Origin: Mycobacterium botniense
Lineage (GTDB): Bacteria > Actinomycetota > Actinomycetes > Mycobacteriales > Mycobacteriaceae
Direction: 5' to 3'
Assembly: GCF_010723305.1 (NCBI RefSeq)
Contig: NZ_BLKW01000004.1
Coordinates: forward strand, 2,124,255 to 2,188,254
Length of the DNA: 64,000 nt
Under the pieces are notes generated by a model, which did not search any database, was not told the origin of the DNA, and was given only the letters and a program-made list of their open reading frames with translations. A program made the position numbers and the translations under genes. Below, piece after piece: positions 12,698-23,936 of this stretch. Within the stretch, counting starts at the first letter, position 1, and each line of letters begins with the position of its first letter.

Positions 12698-13747
12698 ATG
12701 AAAACTGTTTCCGCATATGCCGCAACGTCGGCAACTGAACCGCTGACGAAAACCACGATCACCCGTCGTGACCCCGGCCCACATGATGTGGAAATCGAAA
12801 TCAAGTTCGCCGGCATCTGCCACTCGGACATCCACACCGTCAAAGCCGAGTGGGGCCAACCGAATTACCCGGTAGTCCCGGGGCATGAGATCGCCGGTGT
12901 GGTGACCGCCGTGGGCTCTGAAGTCACCAGGCACCAGGTGGGCGACCGTGTCGGAGTGGGCTGTTTCGTCGACTCCTGCCGCGAGTGCAGCAGCTGCCTT
13001 GCCGGGCTGGAGCAGTACTGCAAGCCCGGCATGATAACGACCTACAACGGGATCGATAAGGACGGCCGGCCCACCTACGGCGGCTACAGCGGCGCGATCG
13101 TCGTCGACGAAAACTATGTGCTGCGGATTCCTGACGCCCTGCCGCTCGACGCCGCGGCGCCGTTGATGTGTGCGGGCATCACGCTGTACTCACCGCTGCG
13201 GCACTGGGATGCCGGGCCCGGCAAGCGGATTGCGATCATCGGCCTCGGCGGGCTCGGGCACATGGGCGTCAAACTGGGCAAGGCTATGGGTGCCGATGTG
13301 ACGGTGCTGAGCCAGTCTCTGAAGAAGATGGAGGACGGTCTGCGTCTGGGCGCCAGCCACTACTACGCCACCAGTGATCCCGATACCTTCAAAAAGCTTC
13401 GCAACAGTTTCGACCTGATCCTCAACACGGTGTCGGCGAACCTGGATCTCGGCGACTACCTGAAGCTGCTTGACGTCGACGGCACGCTGGTTGAACTGGG
13501 CATCCCCGAACACCCCATGCCGGTGCCCGCGTTTGCGCTGGCGCTAATGCGGCGCAGTCTGGCCGGGTCGAATATCGGCGGTATCGCTGAGACCCAGGAA
13601 ATGCTGGACTTCTGCGCCCAGCACGGCGTAACTCCCGAAATCGAGCTCATAGAGCCCGATTACATCAACGAGGCCTACGAGCGGGTACTGGCCAGCGATG
13701 TGCGCTACCGTTTCGTCATCGACACCTCAAGCCTGCGGGCCGCCTGA
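12698..13747 (+). CDS. adhC: NADP-dependent zinc alcohol dehydrogenase AdhC
   Basis: A 349-residue medium-chain dehydrogenase of the cinnamyl-alcohol dehydrogenase type. The catalytic zinc motif is [12 protein letters not shown], with CHSD earlier supplying Cys; the structural zinc site is [15 protein letters not shown]. The Rossmann motif is [19 protein letters not shown] with SQS after strand 2, fitting NADP(H) preference. It reduces aldehydes to alcohols in mycobacteria. ATG 12698 follows a purine-rich GAAGAAGA ribosome-binding region. It converges with the DUF3349 gene. Confidence 0.92.
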   Translation: MKTVSAYAATSATEPLTKTTITRRDPGPHDVEIEIKFAGICHSDIHTVKAEWGQPNYPVVPGHEIAGVVTAVGSEVTRHQVGDRVGVGCFVDSCRECSSCLAGLEQYCKPGMITTYNGIDKDGRPTYGGYSGAIVVDENYVLRIPDALPLDAAAPLMCAGITLYSPLRHWDAGPGKRIAIIGLGGLGHMGVKLGKAMGADVTVLSQSLKKMEDGLRLGASHYYATSDPDTFKKLRNSFDLILNTVSANLDLGDYLKLLDVDGTLVELGIPEHPMPVPAFALALMRRSLAGSNIGGIAETQEMLDFCAQHGVTPEIELIEPDYINEAYERVLASDVRYRFVIDTSSLRAA

Positions 13748-13772
13748 GACGGGATCGGACCAGCCGCGTGGC

Positions 13773-14132
13773 TCAGCCGGGCGTGACACCCGCGCCGTCA
13801 CCGCATTCGGTGCGGCTCGGGTCGACGCCCGCCAACGGCCAGCCCGCAGCAGCGAGTGTGGCCGCCACCCGATTGATGTTCTCCGGGCCGGCGTCGTAAT
13901 GGGTCATGTCCGAGATGAAGGCGGCGATTTCGTCACGGTCTATCTGACCGTCTGCCAGCGCCGCAGACCCCCCGGCGGTGATGTTGCGCACCACCTCTTT
14001 GATCTGCTCCTCGGTCAGCGGTGTGCTGCGTAACAACGCCAGCAAGGGCACCCGATCCGGTCCCGGGACACCGTCGGGATAGCCGGCTTGCAGCCACCGC
14101 AATACCGAACGCAGAAACGACGTGGTGGCCAC
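13773..14132 (-). CDS. DUF3349 domain protein (Rv3046c-like)
   Basis: A small acidic mycobacterial protein of about 119 residues starting at GTG 14132 (MATTSFLRSVLRWLQAGYPDG), where the family's conserved N-terminus begins. The longer open frame to 14183 adds an unrelated leader. Conserved signature: GPDRVPLLALLRSTPLTEEQIKEVV, followed by a helical domain including ISDMTHYDAGPENINRV. The function is unknown. It stands alone between adhC (convergent) and nrdF2. Confidence 0.75.
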   Translation of the reverse strand: MATTSFLRSVLRWLQAGYPDGVPGPDRVPLLALLRSTPLTEEQIKEVVRNITAGGSAALADGQIDRDEIAAFISDMTHYDAGPENINRVAATLAAAGWPLAGVDPSRTECGDGAGVTPG

Positions 14133-14244
14133 AACGTCTAGTCTGGTGTTAGCAGCGGCGTCGGCGCCACTGTGGCGCCGCACATTTCATGCGATTCATA
14201 ATCCGTTCACGGCTGTGCCACAGTGAGCGCGCCGAGCAGCCTGT

Positions 14245-15231
<987 letters not shown>

Positions 15232-15269
15232 TCATTGGACGGTTCATTTGGCCACGCTCAGAGTTCACA

Positions 15270-15315
15270 CACTACCCCTGGGGGCCGACAAGCCGGCGCA
15301 ACACAACACCTAGTG
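15270..15315. promoter_or_regulatory. Paired NrdR boxes upstream of nrdF2
   Basis: Two imperfect palindromes of form CACTA-N4-TAGTG occur at 15270-15283 (CACTACCCCTGGGG) and 15302-15315 (CACAACACCTAGTG). Their centres are 32 bases apart, about three helical turns, the spacing typical of NrdR operator pairs. They lie 50-100 bases upstream of the nrdF2 start. NrdR is a zinc/ATP-cone repressor of ribonucleotide reductase genes. The assignment rests on the pattern and position only. Confidence 0.6.
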
Positions 15316-15373
15316 TCGCACGCGTGTCCTCGGCTTGCCGATGACGCTGCGCGCTAACACCGCTCGTCGCCGG

Positions 15374-16924
15374 TTACTCAGCGACGGCAAGTGCGGCACG
15401 GTCGGCTGCCGCACCGGTGCCCACCCCGAAGAACTGGTACTCGCCGAGTTTCAGCGAACGGGTGCCCGCCCAGTATTGCCAGGTGTAGCCACCCCAGAGC
15501 ACCCGGTTGTTGCCGTGCTCGTCCAGATACCAGCTGCGGCAGCCGCCGGTGTTCCATACCGAGCGGGCCAGTTTGTGTTGGAGCTCGGCATTGAATCGGT
15601 CTTGGGCTTCACGGGTCGGCGCCAGCGCCTGCGCGCCGAGCCGGTCGCACACCGCGATGGCCTCGGCGACATAACGGATCTGGGATTCGATCATGAAGAC
15701 CACCGAGTTGTGTCCGAGTCCGGTGTTGGGCCCGAGCAGGAAGAAGAGGTTGGGTACGTCAGCGACGGTGATCCCGCGATGAGCGGCCAGTCCCTCCCGA
15801 TTCCAGCGGTCAACCAGGTCTTCACCGTGCATCCCCTTGATCTGTACATAGGTGAAGGAGTCGGTGACGTGGAAGCCGGTGGCGAACACGATCACATCCA
15901 CGCGACGCTCGGTACCGTCGGCCGTCACGATGCCGTCGGGTGTGATCCGGGTGATGCGGTCGGTGATCAGCTCGGTCTTGGGATCCGCGACAGCCCGATA
16001 GTAGGTCGACGAGTTCAGGATGCGCTTGCACCCGATCCGGTAGCGGGGAGTGAGCTTGCGGCGCAGCTCGGGGTCTTTCACCGATCGGCGGATATTCCAT
16101 TTGGCCAGGGCTTCGATGATTTTGAGCGTCGCGGGCCGTTTGGTCATGCCGTAAGCCAACGCCTCCTGGCCCCAGTAGATGGCCGTCCGCAACGCCAGCG
16201 CCAGACCGGGGATGTTCGTCAGGGCGCGGCGCAGCCTTTCCGGCAGTTCCTCGTTAGTCCGCGGCACCACCCACGCCGGTGTGCGCTGGTAAAGCTGCAG
16301 TTGGCCGACCCGGTCGATGATCTCGGGCACGATCTGAATGGCACTGGCACCGGTGCCGATCACCGCGACTCGTTTACCGGTCAGATCGACGCTGTGATCC
16401 CATTGCGCGGAATGAAAAGCGGCGCCGCGGAACTCGTCACGGCCTTCGATGTCAGGTATGGACGGGATATGCAGCGCGCCGGCCCCCGAGATGAGGAACT
16501 GGGCAACGTATTCCCGGCCGTCGACGGTGAACACGTGCCAGCGGTACTCCTCATCGTCCCAATGCCCGCGGTCGACGAGGGAGTTGAACACGATGTATCG
16601 GCGCAGCCCGTATTTGTCGGTGACCCCCTTGAGGTAGTCCCAGATCTCGTCCTGATACGAAAACAGGTGTTTCCAGTCCGGCTTGGGTTCGAACGAGAAC
16701 GAATAGAGGTGCGACGGGATGTCGCATGCGCAACCCGGGTAGCTGTTGTCACGCCACGTGCCACCGACCTCATCAGCCTTCTCCAGGATGAGGAAGTCCA
16801 CTCCCTGGCGCTGCAGCGCAATCGCCATACCCAGCCCGGAGAACCCGGTGCCGATGATGAGCGCGCGGGTGTGCACAGGTGCCCGTCGGGTCGCTCGGTC
16901 AGCGGCCAGCTCGGCTACGGTCAT
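15374..16924 (-). CDS. Flavin-containing (Baeyer-Villiger type) monooxygenase (Rv3049c)
   Basis: A 516-residue FAD- and NADPH-dependent monooxygenase. The FAD-binding motif is IIGTGFSGLGMAIALQRQG (about residues 27-45) and the second Rossmann motif VAVIGTGASAIQ (about 193). The fingerprint between them reads FHSAQWDHSVD, a variant of the FxGxxxHxxxW Baeyer-Villiger signature with Ser in place of Gly. EthA-like enzymes act on ketones and thioamides; the natural substrate here is unknown. The TetR gene immediately upstream on the same strand may regulate it. Confidence 0.87.
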   Translation of the reverse strand: MTVAELAADRATRRAPVHTRALIIGTGFSGLGMAIALQRQGVDFLILEKADEVGGTWRDNSYPGCACDIPSHLYSFSFEPKPDWKHLFSYQDEIWDYLKGVTDKYGLRRYIVFNSLVDRGHWDDEEYRWHVFTVDGREYVAQFLISGAGALHIPSIPDIEGRDEFRGAAFHSAQWDHSVDLTGKRVAVIGTGASAIQIVPEIIDRVGQLQLYQRTPAWVVPRTNEELPERLRRALTNIPGLALALRTAIYWGQEALAYGMTKRPATLKIIEALAKWNIRRSVKDPELRRKLTPRYRIGCKRILNSSTYYRAVADPKTELITDRITRITPDGIVTADGTERRVDVIVFATGFHVTDSFTYVQIKGMHGEDLVDRWNREGLAAHRGITVADVPNLFFLLGPNTGLGHNSVVFMIESQIRYVAEAIAVCDRLGAQALAPTREAQDRFNAELQHKLARSVWNTGGCRSWYLDEHGNNRVLWGGYTWQYWAGTRSLKLGEYQFFGVGTGAAADRAALAVAE

Positions 16925-17148
16925 CGCAATGGGTCCTTCCTGGGAACGCCGGTACCGGGTACTTCGGCACGTCCAGTCTGTCGGCTCCTGCGGGGACTGT
17001 CAATGTCGCTGGTCGGTGTAGCGCGGCTGTCAGCAGAACCGTCGACTTGCGGTGCGTGGGCGGCGCCTGGAGGCGGTGCGCACCGGGGCCGTGCCTGGGC
17101 GCGATACGGCCGGCGCCGCTCAGGGACCGCCGGTGGACTGGCCGGCGG

Positions 17149-17913
17149 CTAGCCCGCCGCAGTCTTGCGCGGCACAGCGCTGTGCAGGGGAAGGTCAGGA
17201 TCGTACTGAATACCCAGCACGTCGGCGGTGCCGTCGATGACGCCCATCATGATGGTCGTCAGATGCGCGATGAACTGGTCGCGGGGCATCCGACGCGGGC
17301 TGTCAGGTTTAGGCCCGAGCCACCAGTCCGTGGCCGACGCCGCCGAACCGAAAGCGGCGAACGCGGCAAGTTCGATCGCGGCGCGATCCAGCTCCATCTC
17401 CCGCAGCTCGTTGTTGAACATTTCCGCCATCGCCAGTGTGATCTCGCGCCCCTCGTTCAAGGTCCGCACCGTCGCCTCGGACTGCTCCGGAAAACGGCCC
17501 TGGATGAAGAACCGCAGCACATTGGGATGCTGGTCGACCAGGCTGACATACTCTTCGACACTGCGCCGAATGATCTCGCGAACCGAATTGGTGGCGAAGT
17601 CAACTGAGGGGAAGATCGCCGCCCACAGCATGTCACGGAGGCGCTCACCGATCGCCTGGAACAGATCGGATTTGTCGTTGAAGTGGCGGTAGATCTTGGG
17701 TTTGGCGGTGCCAGCCTCTTCGGCGATCTCTCGGACACTCAGCGCGGGGCCCAGCCGGTCGATAGCCCGGAAGGCGGCCTGGACGATCTCGCCGCGTACT
17801 TTCTTACGGTGCTCGCGCCAGCGTTCGCTGCGCGCATCGACCTTTCGCCCGGGGTCCGCGCCGGGCCTGGCTCTGGCCGGCCTGGGTCTGGCAACTTTGC
17901 GCACGTCAAGCAC
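17149..17913 (-). CDS. TetR-family transcriptional regulator (Rv3050c)
   Basis: A 254-residue one-domain regulator with an N-terminal helix-turn-helix (ALSVREIAEEAGTAKPKIYRHFNDKSDLFQAI, about residues 60-92) and a ligand-binding C-terminal domain. A basic, Ala/Pro/Arg-rich extension precedes the HTH, so a later start is possible. It lies 224 bases upstream of the flavin monooxygenase on the same strand, a neighbour and likely target. The ligand is unknown. Confidence 0.82.
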   Translation of the reverse strand: MLDVRKVARPRPARARPGADPGRKVDARSERWREHRKKVRGEIVQAAFRAIDRLGPALSVREIAEEAGTAKPKIYRHFNDKSDLFQAIGERLRDMLWAAIFPSVDFATNSVREIIRRSVEEYVSLVDQHPNVLRFFIQGRFPEQSEATVRTLNEGREITLAMAEMFNNELREMELDRAAIELAAFAAFGSAASATDWWLGPKPDSPRRMPRDQFIAHLTTIMMGVIDGTADVLGIQYDPDLPLHSAVPRKTAAG

Positions 17914-18113
17914 CTTACCGCGTCAGGGCCACTGACCAGGCCAGACCCGGCGTGCCAGATTCCGGTGCCCGACCGTCGTATGCCGCGGTGGTCCGCACGG
18001 TCCAGGCGACGTCGGCGCTTTCGCCCGGCGTGAATCCCGCGACGCGACACGCCGCAAAGCCGTCGCCAGATTCACAGTGGGCCGATCTGGGTGGCCGATG
18101 GTTCGCGCATCGC

Positions 18114-20285
18114 TTACAGCGCGCAGGACACGCAGCCTTCGACCTCGGTGCCTTCCAGCGCCATCTGCCGCAGCCGGATGTAGTACAGCGTTTTGATCCC
18201 CTTGCGCCAGGCGTAGATCTGCGCCTTGTTCACGTCGCGCGTGGTCGCGGTGTCCTTGAAGAACAACGTCAGTGAAAGCCCCTGGTCGACGTGCTGGGTG
18301 GCCGCGGCATAGGTGTCGATGATCTTCTCGTAGCCGATCTCGTAGGCGTCCTGGAAGTACTCCAGGTTGTCGTTGGTCATATACGGTGCCGGATAGTAGA
18401 CCCGGCCGATTTTGCCTTCTTTACGGATCTCGATCTTCGACACGATCGGGTGGATCGAGCTGGTGGAGTGGTTAATGTAGGAGATCGACCCGGTCGGCGG
18501 CACCGCCTGCAGATTCTGGTTGTAGATACCATGCTTTTGCACCGACGCCTTCAGCTCACGCCAATCGTCCTGGGTCGGGACGTGGATGCCGGCATCGGCG
18601 AACAGCTTTCGCACCTTGGGTGTTTTGGGTTCCCACACCTGATCGGTGTATTTGTCGAAAAACTCCCCTGTCGCGTACTTGGACCGCTCGAAACCCGTGA
18701 AATGCGTGCCGCGTTCGATGGCGATTTTGTTCGACGCGCGCAGCGCGTAGTAGCACACCGTGTAGAAATAGATATTGGTGAAGTCGATCGCCTCTTCGGA
18801 GCCGTAGAAGATGCGCTCCCGGGCCAGATAACCATGCAGGTTCATCTGCCCCAACCCGATCGCATGGGCCTCGCTGTTACCCTTCTCGATCGAGGGTACC
18901 GACCAGATGTGGGTTTGGTCCGATACAGCCGTCAACGCGCGGACCGCCACCTCGATGGTCTGTGCGAAATCGGGTGAATCCATCGTCTTGGCAATGTTCA
19001 GCGATCCCAGGTTGCACGAAATATCTTTGCCCACTTTCGCATACGACAGATCGGCGTTGAACTGCGACGGGGTTGACACCTGCAGGATCTCCGAGCACAG
19101 GTTGGAGTGGGTGATCTTACCTGCGATCGGGTTGGCGCGATTTACCGTGTCCTCGAACATGATGTAGGGGTAGCCGGACTCGAACTGCAGCTCGGCGAGC
19201 GTCTGGAAGAACTCGCGGGCCTTGATCTTGCTCTTGCGGATGCGCGGATTGTCCAGCATCTCGTAGTACTTTTCGGTCACTGAGATATCAGCGAACGGCA
19301 CCCCGTAGACCCGTTCGACGTCGTACGGCGAGAACAAATACATGTCATCGTTGCGCTTAGCCAGTTCGAAGGTGATGTCGGGGATGACCACGCCCAGGCT
19401 CAACGTCTTGATCCGGATCTTCTCGTCGGCGTTCTCCCGTTTGGTATCCAGGAACCGGTAGATGTCGGGGTGATGCGCGTGCAGGTACACCGCACCGGCG
19501 CCTTGACGAGCCCCGAGCTGGTTGGCGTAAGAGAACGAGTCCTCGAGCAGTTTCATGATGGGGATGACGCCCGAACTCTGGTTTTCGATGTTTTTGATCG
19601 GCGCACCGTGTTCACGAATGTTGCTCAGCAGCAGGGCAACTCCCCCGCCACGCTTGGAGAGCTGCAGCGCGGAGTTGATGGCCCGGCCGATTGACTCCAT
19701 GTTGTCCTCGATGCGCAACAGAAAGCAGCTCACCGGTTCACCGCGCTGTTTCTTGCCGGAGTTGAGAAACGTCGGGGTCGCCGGCTGGAAGCGCCCGTCG
19801 ATGATCTCGTCGACGAGTTTCTCGGCCAGCTCGGTGTCACCGTCGGCCAAAGTGAGCGCGACCATGCACACCCGGTCCTCGAACCGCTCCAGATAGCGTT
19901 TCCCGTCGAACGTTTTCAGGGTGTAGGACGTGTAGTACTTGAAAGCGCCCAAAAACGTCGGGAACCGGAACTTCTTGGCGTAGGCGCGGTCGAACAGGGA
20001 CTTGACGAAGGCGCGCGAGTACTTCTCGAGCACCTCAGGCTCGTAGTAGTTCTGCTGGACAAGGTAATCGAGCTTCTCATCCAGGTCGTGGAAGAACACC
20101 GTGTTCTGGTTGACATGCTGGCGGAAAAATTGGTGTGCCGCCTGGATGTCCTTGTCGAACTGAATTTTGCCGTCCGGGCCGTACAAATTCAGCATGGCAT
20201 TCAGCGCGTGGTAGTCGGTCTCCTCATGCGCCGAAGCACGTCCGGTGGACGTTACCGGCTCTGCAGCTGTGGCAGTCGGTGGCAC
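18114..20285 (-). CDS. nrdE: Ribonucleotide reductase class Ib alpha subunit NrdE
   Basis: A 723-residue catalytic subunit. Recognisable parts are the N-terminal Cys of the redox pair in [14 protein letters not shown], the [16 protein letters not shown] region, the radical-transfer and substrate region [15 protein letters not shown], and the C-terminal shuttle cysteines in EGCVSCAL that pass electrons from NrdH. It begins at a GTG (MPPTATA), matching known mycobacterial NrdE, and overlaps the 3' end of nrdI by 34 bases. It forms the nrdHIE operon with nrdI and nrdH. Confidence 0.95.
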   Translation of the reverse strand: MPPTATAAEPVTSTGRASAHEETDYHALNAMLNLYGPDGKIQFDKDIQAAHQFFRQHVNQNTVFFHDLDEKLDYLVQQNYYEPEVLEKYSRAFVKSLFDRAYAKKFRFPTFLGAFKYYTSYTLKTFDGKRYLERFEDRVCMVALTLADGDTELAEKLVDEIIDGRFQPATPTFLNSGKKQRGEPVSCFLLRIEDNMESIGRAINSALQLSKRGGGVALLLSNIREHGAPIKNIENQSSGVIPIMKLLEDSFSYANQLGARQGAGAVYLHAHHPDIYRFLDTKRENADEKIRIKTLSLGVVIPDITFELAKRNDDMYLFSPYDVERVYGVPFADISVTEKYYEMLDNPRIRKSKIKAREFFQTLAELQFESGYPYIMFEDTVNRANPIAGKITHSNLCSEILQVSTPSQFNADLSYAKVGKDISCNLGSLNIAKTMDSPDFAQTIEVAVRALTAVSDQTHIWSVPSIEKGNSEAHAIGLGQMNLHGYLARERIFYGSEEAIDFTNIYFYTVCYYALRASNKIAIERGTHFTGFERSKYATGEFFDKYTDQVWEPKTPKVRKLFADAGIHVPTQDDWRELKASVQKHGIYNQNLQAVPPTGSISYINHSTSSIHPIVSKIEIRKEGKIGRVYYPAPYMTNDNLEYFQDAYEIGYEKIIDTYAAATQHVDQGLSLTLFFKDTATTRDVNKAQIYAWRKGIKTLYYIRLRQMALEGTEVEGCVSCAL

Positions 20286-20701
20286 GTTTCATCCTTCCAG
20301 AAGTCAGCCAGACCGGCGCGGACGGCTTGCACGTCCTCGTCGGTTCCCATCAGTTCGAAGCGGTAAAGATATGGAACGCCGCATTTGCGGGAGATCACCT
20401 CGCCGGCGTAGCAGTACTCCGCACCGAAGTTGGTGTTGCCTGCCGCGATCACGCCCCGCAACAGCGCTCGGTTACGTTCGTTGTTCAAAAAGGCGATCAC
20501 CTGCTTGGGCACGTAACCCCCGGCATTGAGGTCCGGGCTGGCGCGCCCACCGCCGTAGGTCGGCAATACCAGCACATAGGGCTGGTCGACCTCGATGCGG
20601 CCGTGCAGCGGTATCCGCGTGGCGGGGATGCCCAGCTTCTGCACGAAGCGGTGGGTGTTCTCCGACACGCTGGAGAAATACACCAGGCTGCGCGACTGCA
20701 C
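20252..20701 (-). CDS. nrdI: Flavodoxin-like ribonucleotide reductase stimulatory protein NrdI
   Basis: A 149-residue flavodoxin-like protein ([19 protein letters not shown] binds FMN phosphate; VLPTYGGG and [12 protein letters not shown] complete the FMN site). NrdI supplies the oxidant that builds the Mn(III)2-tyrosyl radical in NrdF. It sits between nrdH and nrdE in the same operon; its start is 24 bases beyond the nrdH stop. Confidence 0.94.
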   Translation of the reverse strand: MQSRSLVYFSSVSENTHRFVQKLGIPATRIPLHGRIEVDQPYVLVLPTYGGGRASPDLNAGGYVPKQVIAFLNNERNRALLRGVIAAGNTNFGAEYCYAGEVISRKCGVPYLYRFELMGTDEDVQAVRAGLADFWKDETCHRLPQLQSR

Positions 20702-20725
20702 GATGCACCTCCTGTTCCGGGCCGC

Positions 20726-20965
20726 CTATGCGCTCAGCGCGGCGCCCGCGAGCGCCTTGATGCGGTCGGGCCGAAAGCCTGACCAGTGCTCATTTCCCGC
20801 GACCACGACAGGGGCCTGGAGATAGCCCAGTGCCATGACATAGTCACGCGCCTCGGGATCGAGCGTGATATCGACCGTCTCGTAGGCGATGCCCTGTTTG
20901 TCCAGTGCCTTGTACGTCGCGTTGCATTGCACGCAGGCGGGCTTGGTGTAGACGGTGACGCTCAT
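20726..20965 (-). CDS. nrdH: Glutaredoxin-like electron donor NrdH
   Basis: A 79-residue redoxin starting MSVTVYTKPACVQCNATYKA; CVQC is the active-site pair and WSGFRPDRI the family's C-terminal signature. It receives electrons from thioredoxin reductase and reduces NrdE. The open frame extends far upstream to 21391, but ATG 20965 is where all NrdH homology begins. It is the first gene of nrdHIE. Confidence 0.94.
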   Translation of the reverse strand: MSVTVYTKPACVQCNATYKALDKQGIAYETVDITLDPEARDYVMALGYLQAPVVVAGNEHWSGFRPDRIKALAGAALSA

Positions 20966-21396
20966 CGGCTCGACAACTCCTCTGCACACTACGTGGAGAA
21001 CTGGGCACGGGCTGGCAACTAGTCGGGTATTGCTGCTGTACTGTCGGCCGGCCGGCCGCCAAGACGCCGGATCCCCGTCGTCCGCTGCCATGTCCACGGA
21101 CATGGTGATCCCGGACTCCGGGAATCTCGCCGAGCCGGACTCAGCTCGGCGTACCTGGCGCCTACCGGCGTTCAAAACACTACACCTAGTGGGTGACAAT
21201 AAGAAGAGGTACAAGATATTCGGAACAACATTCATGAAATTCCCTGGTCGTAAGCTACTGCGCGCCCGCGCATCGGCGTGTCGTAGATCACAATTGGACA
21301 ACGCCGCCCGGTAGGTCCGCGGTCGGCCGGGTTCGACACCGGCCACCCGTGCCACCCCGCCGCGACGTCCGCCCCGACGGCCCGACAGCAAAGCCC
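20966..21396. promoter_or_regulatory. nrdHIE upstream region with NrdR-like box
   Basis: This 431-base stretch holds no convincing gene. A box ACACTACACCTAGTGG at 21177-21192 is close to a perfect CACTA-N4-TAGTG palindrome. A weaker match (TACAAGATATTCGG, 21210-21223) has its centre 32 bases away, again three helical turns, so this could be an NrdR operator pair like that of nrdF2. The box is about 210 bases from the nrdH start, implying a long leader. Confidence 0.5.
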
Positions 21397-21953
21397 TCAG
21401 CTCGGGGTGGTACCCACCTCGGCGGCAAGCTTGCGAACCACTTCGCGCACACGGGCCACCAGCCCGGCATCGTCTCGCGGATGCTTACCGTCCAGCGACG
21501 CCAGCGGTATCGACAACGTGATCGACTCGATCACTCTGGGCCCGGCGATGCCGAACGACTTGCGGGTTTCCTCGTGCGCCCACACCCCGCCGTACCGGCC
21601 CATCGATCCGCCGATGACCGCCAGCGGCTTGTCCTTCAGCGCGCTGTTGCCGAACGGTCGAGACAGCCAGTCGATCGCATTCTTGAGCACACCCGGGATG
21701 CTGCCGTTGTACTCCGGCGTCACCACCAGCGCGGCATCGGCGCCGGCCGCCGTGTCGCGCAGGGCGGTCACCGGCGGGGCACGTCCGTGCCATTGTCGAT
21801 GTCCTCGTTGTACAACGGCAGTTCGCCCAGCCCCTCAAACACGGTGACGGTGACGCCATCGGGTGCGGTGTCCGCCGCCAGCTCGGCGATCTCGCGGTTC
21901 AACGAGGCCGCACGCAAGCTCCCCACGAGCGCCACAATGGTGATGCCGGACAT
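21397..21953 (-). pseudogene. NADPH-dependent FMN reductase (Rv3054c), frameshifted
   Basis: Two overlapping frames together encode one flavodoxin-like reductase of about 185 residues. The N-terminal part, from ATG 21953, reads MSGITIVALVGSLRAASLNREIAEL and stops at DVPRR. The C-terminal part begins in the next frame with MTALRDTAAGADAALVV and contains TPEYNGSIPGVLKNAIDWLS, the FMN-site signature. One extra base in the four-G run at 21776-21779 would restore a continuous protein. It is either a recent inactivation or a base-calling error. The reductase would use NAD(P)H to reduce FMN or quinones. Confidence 0.8.
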
Positions 21954-22297
21954 CCTCGGATCCCTTCGCCGACCGGTCGCCATCCTCGCACAGCCCGAAC
22001 CGGATTAGGGTCCGAGCCGGGCCGGTGCCATGGTGGCATCGCTCAAGGAGCAAGAGCGCAACCGTGCGCGGGCCTTCAGATTGCGCCCGCCGCCGTGGGC
22101 CCGGGCGCGACCCCGATGTGCAGGCCGACACATCGCTCGCGCTGCTCGACGCCGACCATGTCGACCATCAGCTCCGAGCGCAACCGCACGCTACAGACCC
22201 TCGGCGACGCCTGGGAGAGCCTGGCGCGCAAGCTGTGCGGCACATGACCTTCCGTGCGGTCCTGCCCTATCGAGCTGGTCGCCGGGAGTGGACTGCT
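21954..22297. other. Intergenic stretch where Rv3055/dinP are missing
   Basis: In M. tuberculosis this position, between the FMN reductase and the SDR, holds a tetR gene (Rv3055) and dinP (Rv3056), as recalled. Here only about 340 bases remain and no frame on either strand resembles either protein. A short plus-strand frame near 22160-22246 (SERNRTLQTLGDAWESL) could be a remnant but is not identifiable. Confidence 0.4.
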
Positions 22298-23182
22298 CTA
22301 GCGGGGCGGCGCCGTACCGGGCCGCAGCGCGTGCGTGAAGAACACGTTCACCTGGCGCATCACCAGGCTGTAAGGCCACCACGCCACCCGTTTGAAGGTG
22401 TACAGCGCGCGGATATCCGCCGACGTGTAGATCAGGAAACGGTTTTTCCTCACCCCGGCCAGAATCTTGTCGGCTGCTCTCTCCGGCGAGACGGCGTGGC
22501 CGCTGAAGCGGTCCACCCAGCGACGCACCCGAGGGTCCTCGCGGTCGACGCCGGCGATCTCGACGGTGTTGACCAGCGGCGTGTTCACCGCGCCCGGCAC
22601 CACGACCGACACCCCGATGCGATGCCGGGCCAAGTCGAAGCGCAGCACCTCGGAAAGCCCGCGCAACCCGAACTTGCTGGCGCTGTAGGCGGCATGCCAG
22701 GGCAGGGCGATCAACCCGGCCGCTGAGGACACGTTGACCAGATGCCCGCCCCGGCCTGCGGCCATCATCGGCGGAAGAAACGTCTCGATGACGTGGATCG
22801 GGCCCATCAGGTTGATCGCGACCATCGTGGTCCATTGCTCGTGGGTGAGCTGGTCGACGGTGCCCCAGGCCGAAACACCGGCGATGTTCATCACGATGTC
22901 CATGGCCGGATGCCGGGTGTGAATATCCGCACCGAACACCGCGACCTCGCGATAGTCGGCGATATCGAGCGCCCGATACTCGGCCACCCGGGCGCCCAGC
23001 GCATCTGCGTCGGCCACGGTCTGCGCCAGACCGTCGGCGTTGCGGTCGGTGAGGTACAGTTCGGCGCCGGCGGCGGCGAGTCGCAAGGCGGTGGCGCGGC
23101 CGATGCCGCTGGCGGCGCCGGTGAGCAAACAACGCTTCCCGGCAAAGTACCCGGCGGGATTTCGGCCACGCGTCGAGTGCAT
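22298..23182 (-). CDS. Short-chain dehydrogenase/reductase (Rv3057c)
   Basis: A 294-residue classical-type SDR. The cofactor motif is LLTGAASGIGRATAL (TGxxxGxG), with NIAGVSAWG (NAG-like) and the active-site YSASKFGLRGLSE. The Ser of the catalytic triad lies in VNVSSAAG. The C-terminal ~60 residues are longer than the core and somewhat hydrophobic (VAWWPYSLVMRQVNVFF), typical of mycobacterial SDRs acting on lipids. The substrate is unknown. It is downstream of the TetR gene on the same strand. Confidence 0.85.
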   Translation of the reverse strand: MHSTRGRNPAGYFAGKRCLLTGAASGIGRATALRLAAAGAELYLTDRNADGLAQTVADADALGARVAEYRALDIADYREVAVFGADIHTRHPAMDIVMNIAGVSAWGTVDQLTHEQWTTMVAINLMGPIHVIETFLPPMMAAGRGGHLVNVSSAAGLIALPWHAAYSASKFGLRGLSEVLRFDLARHRIGVSVVVPGAVNTPLVNTVEIAGVDREDPRVRRWVDRFSGHAVSPERAADKILAGVRKNRFLIYTSADIRALYTFKRVAWWPYSLVMRQVNVFFTHALRPGTAPPR

Positions 23183-23227
23183 GGCGGTGACGATACCGAG
23201 GCGACCGCGGCGCGCAGATGTGGGCGG

Positions 23228-23902
23228 CTAGTTTGCGGGATTGCCGCCCGTGCCCCCCCACAGCGCGGTGAGCCACAACTGTTCAAGCACCCGTATCCCC
23301 CGCTGCACATCGCCGTCGGGGCCTACAAATGAGCTGTCCCCGGACAACATCAACGCGGTGGTGGCCGCCAGCGTGCGCACCAGGGCCGGGATATCGTCGC
23401 TGATCGGATGTGCGGTGCCGGCGGCGATCTCCTCCTCGACGAGGCCGATAATCCGGTCGATCACCCGGTCGACCTGGTGGTCGAGAATCTCGCGGATCTC
23501 GGCGTCGGTATGGCGCGCGGCATGGCACGCCGACATCACCGGGTCGTTGCGCGCGTAGACGGCAGCCGCGCTTCCCACCATCCTTTTGGCGAAGGCCGCG
23601 GGTGACTCGTCGGGGCCGCGAGGCGCGAAATATTGTGTCAGTTCCTCGAGTTCGTGGGTCGCTTCGGCCAGAATCTGCGCGAGTACCGCGTATTTGGAGT
23701 CGAAGTAGAAGTAAAAACCCGAGCGCGCGACACCGGCGCGGTCGCTGATCGTGCTGACCGAGAGTTGCGAGAACGGTTTTTCCTCCAGTAGCTCGCGCAC
23801 CGCCTGCAGGATCGCCTGCCGTTGCCGGTCACCGCGCCGGGTCGGGACTGACGCCGCGCGATGCTCCGCGGCGGGCCCGCGCGCGTCCTGCTCGATAGTC
23901 AC
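23228..23902 (-). CDS. TetR-family regulator (Rv3058c)
   Basis: About 224 residues from GTG 23902. The N-terminal HTH reads SQLSVSTISDRAGVARSGFYFYF; the C-terminal half matches EthR-like/TetR_C domains (VMSACHAARHTDAEIREILDHQ). It is divergent from cyp136, and a near-perfect inverted repeat lies between them, so it probably represses itself and cyp136. A longer frame to 23989 would run through that operator and is therefore less likely. Confidence 0.82.
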   Translation of the reverse strand: MTIEQDARGPAAEHRAASVPTRRGDRQRQAILQAVRELLEEKPFSQLSVSTISDRAGVARSGFYFYFDSKYAVLAQILAEATHELEELTQYFAPRGPDESPAAFAKRMVGSAAAVYARNDPVMSACHAARHTDAEIREILDHQVDRVIDRIIGLVEEEIAAGTAHPISDDIPALVRTLAATTALMLSGDSSFVGPDGDVQRGIRVLEQLWLTALWGGTGGNPAN

Positions 23903-23936
23903 TCCCCGACCTTGCACCACACCATCAGAAAAGGAA

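Noticed and set aside
15335..17152. 605-codon plus-strand frame opposite the monooxygenase
   Set aside because: Mirror of the FAD enzyme's codon pattern; the minus strand has clear motifs.
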